Shown here: positions 47,893 through 55,451 of the stretch, in pieces
Numbering within the stretch: position 1 is the first letter of the stretch
Layout: every line of letters begins with the position of its first letter
NCBI RefSeq assembly: GCF_034541975.1
Contig: NZ_JAVYJM010000001.1
Origin: Dermacoccus abyssi
GTDB taxonomy: Bacteria; Actinomycetota; Actinomycetes; Actinomycetales; Dermatophilaceae
Reading direction: 5' to 3' (one strand)
DNA length: 64,000 bases
Made by a program: the position numbers and the translations under genes
Notes under the pieces: generated by a model
Databases searched by the model: none
Seen by the model: only the letters and a program-made list of their open reading frames with translations
What the model was told of the DNA's origin: nothing

Positions 47893-49695
47893 GTGACTAC
47901 TGTGCTGCCGCCCGACGCCGATTGGGTTTCCCGACTTGCCGACGAGACGATCGCCGAGGCCGAACGCCGCGGCACGAAGGTCGTCGTCGCCTCCGGCATC
48001 AGCCCCTCTGGCCCGGTGCACCTCGGCAACCTGCGCGAGGTCATGACCCCGCACCTCGTCGTCGACGAGATCCGCCGCCGCGGCGTCGAGTGCGAGCACA
48101 TCATCAGCTGGGACGACTTCGACCGCTACCGCAAGGTGCCCAACGTCCCGAACGTCGACGACTCCTGGCAGCAGTACATCGGCATGCCGCTCACGCGCGT
48201 GCCTGCGCCGAAGGGTTCCAGCGCGTCGAGCTGGGCCGAGCACTTCCGCACCGAGTTCGAGGCCGGCCTCGACGCCCTCGGTGTCGTCTACCGCGGCATC
48301 AGCCAGACCGAGCAGTACACGTCCGGGGCCTACACCGACGAGATCCTCTTCGCGATGAGCAAGCGCGACGAGCTCGACGCCATCCTCGCCCGCTACCGCA
48401 CGCTTCCCAAGGACGACGCCGCTGCGAAGCCCGTCAAGGGTGGCAAGAAGGCGCCCGTCCTGTCGGAGGAGGAGCAGGCCGCGGCGGCCGAGGCAGAAGA
48501 GGGCTCCGGCGCGGCCGGTGAGGACGACGGCGGCAGCTCGAGCGGCTACTACCCGTACAAGCCCTACTGCTCGAAGTGCGGCACCGACTTCACCACCGTC
48601 ACCGCCTACGACGACGAGACCACCGACCTCACCTATACGTGCCGCTGCGGCCACGAGGAGACGGTCGTTCTGCGCGAGCACCACAACGGCAAGCTCGTGT
48701 GGAAGATCGACTGGCCGATGCGCTGGAAGTACGAGGGCGTCGTCTTCGAGCCCTCCGGCGTCGACCACCAGAGCCCCGGCAGTTCATTCGTCGTCGGCAA
48801 GGACGTGGCACCCATCTTCGGGTGGGAGCGTCCCCTCGGCCCGATGTACGCCTTCGTGGGCATCAAGGGCATGGCGAAGATGAGCTCGTCCAAGGGTGGC
48901 GTGCCGATTCCCACCGACGCCCTGACAATCATGGAGCCCGCGCTGCTGCGCTGGCTGTACGCGCGTAAGAAGCCCAACCAGAGCTTCACCGTCGCGTTCG
49001 ACTCCGACGTGCAGCGCATGTACGACGAGTGGGACGCGCTCGTGGCCAAGGTGGGCTCCGAGAAGGGCCAGCCCGGTGACGTGGCTGCGCTCGTGCGCGC
49101 CTCGACGACGGCCGAGGGCGAGCTGCCCTCCACGCCGCACCCGGTGGCCTACCGCACCCTCGCGAGCATCAACGACATCACGACGGGCGATGAGGAGCAG
49201 ACGCTTCGCATCGTCGGCAACCTCGACCCGGCGAACGCGCCGTCGAGCCTCGACGTCCTGCGTCCGCGCCTGAGCTGTGTGGAGCGCTGGGTCGAGCGGT
49301 ACATGCCCGACGACGAGCGCACTGTCGTGCGTGAGACGAAGGACGAGGCAGGCATTGCCGCGGCCACCGACTCGCAGCGCGAGCAGCTCCGCATCCTGCT
49401 CGACGGTAAGGGCGTCGACGGCGCCGAGGGCCTCGGCCGCATCGAGGACGCGTGGACGCTCGACGGACTCACCACCCAGGTCTACGGCGTGCCGAAGGTG
49501 CAGGCGGGCAAGGACGCGAACTTCCGCCCCGACCGCAAGGCCGACCCCGAGACGGCCGCCGAGCTCGGTGCGAGCCAGAGGGAGTTCTTCAAGCTGCTCT
49601 ACAACCTGCTCATCGGCAAGGACACGGGCCCGCGCCTTCCCACGCTCCTGCTGGCCGTCGGCCCGCAGCGTCTGCGCGAACTCGTCACGCCCTGA
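47893..49695 (+). CDS. lysS: Lysyl-tRNA synthetase, class I
   Basis: This is the archaeal-type class I enzyme, which charges tRNA(Lys). The HIGH motif appears as SGPVHLGN near residue 43 and KMSSS begins at K329 (AKMSSSKGG). A zinc-binding region has CSKCG and CRCGHE. Before it, about residues 175-215, is an acidic, Ala/Glu/Gly/Ser-rich low-complexity insertion that looks disordered. Total length is 600 residues against about 500-580 for most family members. Class I LysRS is known in streptomycetes and some other bacteria. The GTG start has TAAACT 6 nt ahead, so it is probably leaderless. Confidence 0.93.
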   Translation: MTTVLPPDADWVSRLADETIAEAERRGTKVVVASGISPSGPVHLGNLREVMTPHLVVDEIRRRGVECEHIISWDDFDRYRKVPNVPNVDDSWQQYIGMPLTRVPAPKGSSASSWAEHFRTEFEAGLDALGVVYRGISQTEQYTSGAYTDEILFAMSKRDELDAILARYRTLPKDDAAAKPVKGGKKAPVLSEEEQAAAAEAEEGSGAAGEDDGGSSSGYYPYKPYCSKCGTDFTTVTAYDDETTDLTYTCRCGHEETVVLREHHNGKLVWKIDWPMRWKYEGVVFEPSGVDHQSPGSSFVVGKDVAPIFGWERPLGPMYAFVGIKGMAKMSSSKGGVPIPTDALTIMEPALLRWLYARKKPNQSFTVAFDSDVQRMYDEWDALVAKVGSEKGQPGDVAALVRASTTAEGELPSTPHPVAYRTLASINDITTGDEEQTLRIVGNLDPANAPSSLDVLRPRLSCVERWVERYMPDDERTVVRETKDEAGIAAATDSQREQLRILLDGKGVDGAEGLGRIEDAWTLDGLTTQVYGVPKVQAGKDANFRPDRKADPETAAELGASQREFFKLLYNLLIGKDTGPRLPTLLLAVGPQRLRELVTP

Positions 49696-49703
49696 TCGAG
49701 CCG

Positions 49704-49745
49704 TGACGAAGCCCGCTCACCTCACGAGGTGAGCGGGCTTCGTCA
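49704..49745. terminator. Bidirectional terminator between lysS and the deacetylase gene
   Basis: A perfect 20-bp stem (49704-49723 with 49726-49745) begins 9 bases after the lysS stop and ends 9 bases from the convergent stop. Confidence 0.88.
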
Positions 49746-49753
49746 TGTCGTGC

Positions 49754-51169
49754 CTACTTCGTCGGCGCGCTCGAGTAAACGCCGTCCTTCGTCATCGACG
49801 GGATCAGCTCGTCGATCGTGACGAGGGTGTAACCCTGCTTCTGCAGCTCGTCGACGATGCCGGGCACGGCCTTCGCCGTCGACGGGTGAATGTCGTGCAT
49901 GAGGACGATGGCGCCCGGGTGCGCGCCGTCGACGACACGCTTGGTCGTCGTGTCAGCGTTGCGGTTCTTCCAGTCCTCGGTGTCGATGTCCCACAGGACG
50001 AAGGGCGCGCCGGCGTGCGGCGTCGCCTCGGTGTAGGCGCCGTAGGGCGGGCGAACGGCGACCGGGTCACTGCCCGTGATCTTCTTGAGAACGTCGGCGG
50101 TGCGGGTGATCTCGCTCGTCACCTGGGCGTCGGTGAGGGTGGTGAACTGCGGGTGCGACCAACTGTGGTTGCCGACCCCCATGCCGAGCTTCACCATGCG
50201 CCGCACGGTGGCGGGCGCCGCCTGGACGGCCGGGCCGAGGGTGAAGAAGGTGGCGCGCGCTTTCTTCCTCTCGAGGGTGTCGAGGATCGAGTTCGTGTAC
50301 GGGCCCGGGCCGTCGTCGAAGGTCAGCGCGATGCACTTGGCCTTGGTGCAGTCGGTCTTCTTGCCGGCGTTCTCCGGCTTGGTGGTGGACGTCGACGGCG
50401 CCGGTGACGTACTCGACGCCAGGCTCTTCATCGCGGCCTCGCGCACGCGGCGCCCGTCGTCGGAGAGGTAGCGCTCCGGGTTCTTCACCGTGGCGTAGTG
50501 CTGCCCGGCCGACATGGGCCCGATCGTTCCCTCGGCGACGGCGGCGACGAGGGTGCCGTCGGGGGTGAAGCTGACGTCGGTGAAGACTTCCTCGGGTGTG
50601 GCGCCTTCGAACGGCTCGCCGCCGCCGTTGACCTGCACGGCCTGACGTTCGAGTTCCTTGACGAGGGCGGCGCGTTGCGAGTCGTCGATGAGCTGGAGCG
50701 AGGTGAAGGAGGAGTCACCGTCGCCGTACAGCGTCGTCGAGGTGGCCGCAGAATCGGCTGCCGTGACGGTGTGTCGGAGCCGGATGCCGTACAACCCCGA
50801 GGCGTTGACGACGGGCTCCCACACCACCGTCATGCCGGAACGCGGCCCCGAGTACGTGCCGACGTAATCGCGACGCCAGCTCTGGATCTGGCGCTCGAGC
50901 GCTTCGGAGAGCTTCTCCGATCCCGGGAGCGTGGGCCACTGTGCCGAGTAGCGGGGGGCGTTCCACGAGCTCTCGGCACGAACGTCGGAGGCGTCGAGTT
51001 CGAGCTTCACCGGCGACACCTTGGGCGCCGACGAGGAGACGCTGACGCTCGGCTTCGCCGAGGCGCCCTTCGAGCCCGACGACGAGCCGGACGGGTCGTC
51101 CGTCGTGCACCCCGCAACAGCAGTGGCAACCACGAGGGCGAGGGCAGCGAAGCGACGAGACGTTCTCAC
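49754..51169 (-). CDS. Polysaccharide deacetylase (NodB domain) lipoprotein with N-terminal RsiV/DUF3298-like domain
   Basis: A lipoprotein signal peptide ends in AVAGC (C21) and is followed by a Ser-rich linker. Residues about 55-250 resemble the DUF3298/RsiV-type domain that accompanies some peptidoglycan deacetylases. The C-terminal NodB domain (about 275-460) keeps all catalytic motifs: TFDDGPGPYT with the Asp pair, NHSWSHP with the two metal histidines, RPPYGA, WDIDTEDWKNRN and IVLMHDIH. It should act on cell-wall N-acetyl sugars outside the membrane, as PgdA does. The GTG start gives a proper signal peptide. Confidence 0.9.
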   Translation of the reverse strand: MRTSRRFAALALVVATAVAGCTTDDPSGSSSGSKGASAKPSVSVSSSAPKVSPVKLELDASDVRAESSWNAPRYSAQWPTLPGSEKLSEALERQIQSWRRDYVGTYSGPRSGMTVVWEPVVNASGLYGIRLRHTVTAADSAATSTTLYGDGDSSFTSLQLIDDSQRAALVKELERQAVQVNGGGEPFEGATPEEVFTDVSFTPDGTLVAAVAEGTIGPMSAGQHYATVKNPERYLSDDGRRVREAAMKSLASSTSPAPSTSTTKPENAGKKTDCTKAKCIALTFDDGPGPYTNSILDTLERKKARATFFTLGPAVQAAPATVRRMVKLGMGVGNHSWSHPQFTTLTDAQVTSEITRTADVLKKITGSDPVAVRPPYGAYTEATPHAGAPFVLWDIDTEDWKNRNADTTTKRVVDGAHPGAIVLMHDIHPSTAKAVPGIVDELQKQGYTLVTIDELIPSMTKDGVYSSAPTK

Positions 51170-51312
51170 GGCGCAATCATTCCACCGTCACCTCGATGGC
51201 GGCTGGACGGGAAGGGAGTGTCGCCCGAGACCGGCCACGCCCGATCGGGCACCCTGCGGACCGAGGGGTTCGTTTCTCCTGCAAACGGCCCGACGTTGTC
51301 GGTGGCGTCTCC

Positions 51313-51318
51313 TAGAGT
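51313..51318 (+). promoter_or_regulatory. -10 box of the thermonuclease gene, leaderless type
   Basis: TAGAGT ends 7 nt before the GTG at 51326. Confidence 0.5.
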
Positions 51319-51325
51319 TCGGGGC

Positions 51326-52318
51326 GTGCTTCATTCTCGCTCCCGCATTGCCACCTGCTCGTTGTTTCTCTCGGCGGCCGTGCTGGGCGTGACGGGGTGT
51401 GGCTCGCTCGACTCTTCGCCATCACCGTCGGATGCCTCGACCACGAGCAGCACTGAGGCACCCACCGACGAGACGTCGCCGCCGACCGATGCTCCGTCGT
51501 CCACACCGACCGCGTCGGATGACGCCCACGAGTCCGGCAACTCCAGCGACGCGTCGAGCGACCCGAGCAGCACGTCATCGGCCGAAGGGGCGGACGGCGA
51601 CCGTCGCGGCATCGGTGCGGGCACAGGCGCGGGGCCGCTGTACGACGTCGTGGGTATCTCGGACGGGGACACCATCAAGGTGCGCATCAACGGGGTAAAG
51701 GAGAGCATCCGCATCATCGGGCTCGACACCCCGGAGACGCGTAAGCCGAATACGCCGGTGCAGTGCTTCGGCAAGGAGGCGAGCAGCAACATGCAGTCGC
51801 TCGTGCAGAGCAAGCAGGTTCAGCTCGAGGCCGACCCGAGCCAGGGGGAGCGCGATCGGTACGGGCGCCTGTTGCGCCACGTCTTCGTCGGCGGTTCGAC
51901 CAACGTCGCGCTCGCGCAGATCGAGGGCGGGTTCGGCAAGGAGTACACCTACGACGGGCCGTACGCGCACCGGCTCGAATACCTGGCGGCGATGAACCGG
52001 GCGAAGACGGCGAAGCGTGGCACGTGGGGGCCGCCGTGCAACGGGTTCCACGAGGGGCTCGCCACCAAGGCTCCTGCGCAGCCGGCACCTACCGCCTCCG
52101 CGCCTGCGGTGAAACCCTCGGCCGCCCCGTCAGCCTCGACGAGTGAGCCGGGCGCCTGCGCGATCAAGGGCAACATCAACTCCGACGGCGAGAAGATCGC
52201 TCATCGCCCGGGCGACTCGGCGTACGAGCGCACCAAGATCTCGATGGGCAAGGGCGAGCGCTGGTTCTGTTCCGAAAGCGAAGCTCTCGCGGCGGGGTGG
52301 CGCATGGCCCGCGCCTGA
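51326..52318 (+). CDS. Thermonuclease-family (SNase-like) lipoprotein with C-terminal sunset-type domain
   Basis: The signal peptide ends in GVTGC (C25), followed by about 85 residues of Ser/Thr/Pro-rich linker. The SNase domain has DGDTIKVRINGVKESIRIIG, LDTPETRKP, ERDRYGRLLRHVFV and the EYLAAMNRAK helix, with the Asp, Arg and Glu residues of staphylococcal nuclease. After a second Pro/Ala linker the end, CAIKGNINSDGEKIAHRPGD through WFCSESEALAAGWR, matches the short domain often called sunset, fused to many actinobacterial nucleases. The protein is predicted to be surface-anchored and to cut nucleic acid. The GTG at 51326 is fixed by the signal peptide and promoter spacing. Confidence 0.9.
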   Translation: MLHSRSRIATCSLFLSAAVLGVTGCGSLDSSPSPSDASTTSSTEAPTDETSPPTDAPSSTPTASDDAHESGNSSDASSDPSSTSSAEGADGDRRGIGAGTGAGPLYDVVGISDGDTIKVRINGVKESIRIIGLDTPETRKPNTPVQCFGKEASSNMQSLVQSKQVQLEADPSQGERDRYGRLLRHVFVGGSTNVALAQIEGGFGKEYTYDGPYAHRLEYLAAMNRAKTAKRGTWGPPCNGFHEGLATKAPAQPAPTASAPAVKPSAAPSASTSEPGACAIKGNINSDGEKIAHRPGDSAYERTKISMGKGERWFCSESEALAAGWRMARA

Positions 52319-52421
52319 GCGCTTCCTGAAAAGTTCCTGGCGAGTAACTGAACCAATTCCCTTGTGGTGTGGCACAGTTCACTGCGGTCGCAACCGGGCG
52401 GCCCGAATCAGGAGGATCTTC

Positions 52422-53906
52422 ATGAACCACACCTTCATGCGTAAGGCCGTCGCCACGTGCGCGGCTACCGGAGCCGCGGCAAGCTTCGCGGTGTTGTCGG
52501 CACCGGCTCAGGCTGCGCCGCCCGTGCCCTCCGAACCCCTCCCTTCGCCGACGTCCTTCGTCGTGCTTCAGGCGGGAAAGGGCACCGACAAGGCAACCGC
52601 TGCAGTGAAGGCGGCGGGCGGCACTGTCGTTCAGGAATGGCCGCAGATCGGTGTCGTCATCGCTCAGGCCTCCGACGGCGGCTTCGACGACAAGGCGCGC
52701 AAACGTCCGGGCGTCGTCGCAGCTGGTCCAACGCGCGCCATGAGCGCGCTCGCGGGAGCGGGCAACGTTGTCCCTGACGGCGAAGTGACGGGACTGGGCC
52801 CCGGAACCTCCGGTGGCGACGACACGAAGGAAGCCCTCAACGCGGACCAGTGGGACATGCGTCAGATCGGCGCCGACAAGGCCCACCGCAAGACCGACGG
52901 CAACCGGGCGATCACCGTCGGCGTCCTCGACAGCGGAATCGAAGCCGATCACAGCGATCTCGCGGCCAACGTCGATCCCTCTCAATCCGTGAGTTGCAAC
53001 GACCGAGGGGTGCCGAACACCAACCCGAAGGCCTGGCAGCCCACGACATCCGACCACGGAACACACGTCGCCGGCACCATCGCGGGTGCCCGGAACGGCA
53101 CGGGTATCGTCGGCGTCGCGCCGAACGTCAAGCTGGCAGCGGTCAAGGTCGTCGACGACGACGGGTACATCTACCCCGAGTACGCGATCTGCGGCTTCGT
53201 CTGGGCGGCTGACAAGGGCATGGAGGTGACGAACAACTCGTACTTCATCGACCCGTACTTCCTGTGGTGCAAGGCAGACCCCGAGCAGCGACCCGTCATC
53301 GAGGCCGTGAATCGCGCACTCAAGTACAGCGAGAAGAAGGACGTCGTCAACGTCGCCGCAGCAGGCAATTCGGGCTGGGATCTGTCGAAACCCATCACCG
53401 ACACCGGCAGCCCGAACAACTCCGATGACCCGCAGCCGCGCGAAACGGACCACCGCTGCTACGACATCCCCGCCGAGGCCGGCAACACCGTTGCGGTGTC
53501 CTCGGTCGGCCCCACGGCTGTGAAGTCCTACTTCTCCAACTACGGTCGCGGTGTCGTCGACGTGGCCGCACCGGGTGGTGACAGCCGCGTTCCCGCTGAC
53601 ACTCCGAGCAAGAACGGGCGCATCCTGTCCACCGTTGTCGGCGGTGGCTGGGGCTACAAGCAGGGCACCTCCATGGCTTCGCCGCATGCGGCGGGCGTCG
53701 TGGCGCTGCTGCGCGGCACGCAAACAGGCCTCAACGCCAAGCAGACGATCTCCACCCTGAAGCGCCAGGCGAACCCTCTTGCGTGCCCCGAGTTCTACGA
53801 CCAGGACCGTGACGGCGCGAACGACGCGACGTGCGAGGGCAAGAAGCAGGGCAGTGGTTACTACGGCGCTGGGCTCGTCGACGCCTTGAAGGCTGTCGGC
53901 GGCTGA
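52422..53906 (+). CDS. Secreted S8 (subtilisin-type) serine peptidase
   Basis: A cleavable signal peptide (to about AQAAP) precedes an inhibitor-like prodomain and the peptidase domain. The catalytic triad is D170 (VGVLDSGIE), H212 (SDHGTHVAGTI) and S417 (GTSMASPHAAG), with the oxyanion Asn in AAAGNSGW. Its 494 residues include a cysteine-containing C-terminal segment (ACPEFYDQDRDGANDATCEG) that may bind calcium or form a disulfide. AGGAGG lies 6 nt before the ATG. It would be exported and may be stabilised by the DsbA/VKOR system at 18-19 kb. Confidence 0.94.
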   Translation: MNHTFMRKAVATCAATGAAASFAVLSAPAQAAPPVPSEPLPSPTSFVVLQAGKGTDKATAAVKAAGGTVVQEWPQIGVVIAQASDGGFDDKARKRPGVVAAGPTRAMSALAGAGNVVPDGEVTGLGPGTSGGDDTKEALNADQWDMRQIGADKAHRKTDGNRAITVGVLDSGIEADHSDLAANVDPSQSVSCNDRGVPNTNPKAWQPTTSDHGTHVAGTIAGARNGTGIVGVAPNVKLAAVKVVDDDGYIYPEYAICGFVWAADKGMEVTNNSYFIDPYFLWCKADPEQRPVIEAVNRALKYSEKKDVVNVAAAGNSGWDLSKPITDTGSPNNSDDPQPRETDHRCYDIPAEAGNTVAVSSVGPTAVKSYFSNYGRGVVDVAAPGGDSRVPADTPSKNGRILSTVVGGGWGYKQGTSMASPHAAGVVALLRGTQTGLNAKQTISTLKRQANPLACPEFYDQDRDGANDATCEGKKQGSGYYGAGLVDALKAVGG

Positions 53907-53927
53907 CGTTCCTCCTGTTCGTTCGCA

Positions 53928-53962
53928 TCGGCCCGTCCTCGCGCAGTGTGGGGGCGGGCCGA
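53928..53962 (+). terminator. Probable terminator of the S8 peptidase gene
   Basis: TCGGCCCGTCC pairs with GGGGCGGGCCGA (one mismatch) over a loop of about 11-12 nt, 22 bases after the stop. Confidence 0.6.
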
Positions 53963-54000
53963 GCGATGAACGGCGGGTGTTCGGCGTCAACGGCGGCCAC

Positions 54001-54006
54001 TAGCAT
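54001..54006 (+). promoter_or_regulatory. -10 box of the thioesterase gene, leaderless type
   Basis: TAGCAT ends 7 nt before the ATG at 54014. Confidence 0.55.
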
Positions 54007-54013
54007 CGCGTTC

Positions 54014-54825
54014 ATGAGCGAACACCCCCTCGACGTCCTCTTCACAGCGGCCCGCGACGGTGAGAGCGTCGTCGTTCCGCCCGGTTGGGGACAGGGTCGT
54101 GCCACGTTCGGTGGCGTCGTCGCGGGCGCGATGCTCAGCCGCGTTCTCGCCGCGGTGGACCTGCCGGAGCAGGACGTGCGGGCCATGACGATCAACTTTG
54201 TCGGCCCCGTCGAAGCCGGTGACGCACGCGTCACAGCCGAGGTGCTGCGTCAGGGCAAGTCCGCGACGCAGGTGGAGGCCCGCGTGACGCAGGCCGACGC
54301 CTCGGGCGTCGAGTCGGTGCGGGCCGTCGCGCTCGTGACGATCGGTGCGGCGCGCCCGTCGTCGCTCTCCCTCGCGGCGTCACCGCTCGGCAAGGGCCTT
54401 CCGAGCACGTCTCGCTCACGCCGATTCCTTACGTCGAAGGCATGACGCCCGAGTTCATCGCGCGCCTCGACATGCGCCTCGCGAAGGGCCGTGGGCCGTT
54501 CAGCGGCGGCGAGGACGGCGACATGCACGGCTACATGAGCTTCCGCGAGCCCACGGACGACTTCGGGCTCGCGCACCTCGTGGCACTCGTCGACTGCTGG
54601 CCGCCCGCAGCAGGACAGATGCTGACCAAGGTCGTCCCGATGTCGACGATGACGTGGACGATGGACTTCGTCGCGCCCGTCACCGGAACCGGCGCCGACC
54701 GCTGGTGGTACGAAGTGACCACCGATGCTGCGCACGACGGTTACGGCCACACGGCCGCCCGGGTGTACACGGCGAGCGGTGAGCCTGTCGTCATCAGCCG
54801 CCAGACGGTGGCCGTCTTCGGCTGA
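54014..54825 (+). pseudogene. Thioesterase family (double hot-dog) gene with a frameshift
   Basis: The first frame, from ATG 54014, gives a TesB/acyl-CoA thioesterase N-terminal half (PPGWGQGRATFGGVVAGAML, then VRAMTINFVGPVEAGDA). Near 54399-54401 the homology moves to the frame that gives EHVSLTPIPYVEGMTPEFI and continues with YMSFREPTDDFGLAHLVALV and the TMDFVAPV second hot-dog core, ending at 54825. One missing C (CCGAG for CCCGAG) would restore a single protein of about 270 residues. It is therefore either a fresh pseudogene or a sequence error. The leaderless promoter looks intact. Confidence 0.75.
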
Positions 54826-54840
54826 GTTCAGGCACTTTGC

Positions 54841-55093
54841 GCGCCTTTGTCGCGTGGCTGGCTCGCAGGATCCTTGCTTCGCTGCGGTCCTACGATCCAT
54901 GTGCGCTCGGCGGCGCGGTGTTTTTGGCGCGCCTTTGTCGCGTGGCTGGCTCGCAGGATCCTCGCTGCGCTGCGGTCCTACGATCCATGTGCGCTCGGCG
55001 GCACGGTGTTTTTGGTGCGCCTTTGTCGCGTGGCTGACTCGCAGGATCCTCGCTGCGCTGCGGTCCTACGAGTCAGCCACGCTCGGCGGCGCG
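54841..55093. repeat. Three tandem copies of an 88-bp repeat
   Basis: Units start at 54841, 54929 and 55017, exactly 88 bases apart; the first two are nearly identical and the third diverges after about 55070. Each begins GCGCCTTTGTCGCGTGGCTG and holds GCAGGATCC...CGGTCCTACGA. In the third unit 55029-55041 and 55069-55081 form a perfect 13-bp stem (CGTGGCTGACTCG with its complement) plus AGGA/TCCT. The third unit includes the stop codon of the convergent chorismate mutase gene. Confidence 0.92.
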
Positions 55094-55429
55094 CACGTGG
55101 TGGTGGATGACCTCGTCGATCACGAAGCGCAGGAACTTCTCCGAGAACTCCGGGTCGAGGCCCGACTCGGTCGCCAGCGCGCGCAGCCGCGCGACCTGAC
55201 GTTCCTCGCGCGACGGGTCTGCCGGCGGCAGCTCGTGCGTCGCCTTGTACTCACCCACGGCCTGCGTGATGCGGAAGCGCTCGGCGAGCATGTGGATGAT
55301 CGCCGCGTCGATGTTGTCGATGCTGCGCCGGTAAGCGCCCAGCACCTCGTCCGACGTACCGGCCACGGAACTGTGTGGCGAACGCCCACCGTCGCTCGGC
55401 GGCATGGCAGGCTCGGGGGTGGTCGTCAT
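55073..55429 (-). CDS. Chorismate mutase (AroQ type)
   Basis: A 118-residue protein with an N-terminal Pro/Ser-rich tail and an all-helical chorismate mutase domain: YRRSIDNIDAAIIHMLAERF (helix 1 with the conserved Arg and Asp), ITQAVGEYKA with the active-site Lys, and SREERQVARLRAL. It converts chorismate to prephenate for phenylalanine and tyrosine. AAGGG precedes the ATG at 55429. The 3' end lies inside the 88-bp repeat, so its last few residues (RAAERG) may be repeat-derived. Confidence 0.88.
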   Translation of the reverse strand: MTTTPEPAMPPSDGGRSPHSSVAGTSDEVLGAYRRSIDNIDAAIIHMLAERFRITQAVGEYKATHELPPADPSREERQVARLRALATESGLDPEFSEKFLRFVIDEVIHHHVRAAERG

Positions 55430-55451
55430 GGCAGGGCCCTTCGCATCGGGG

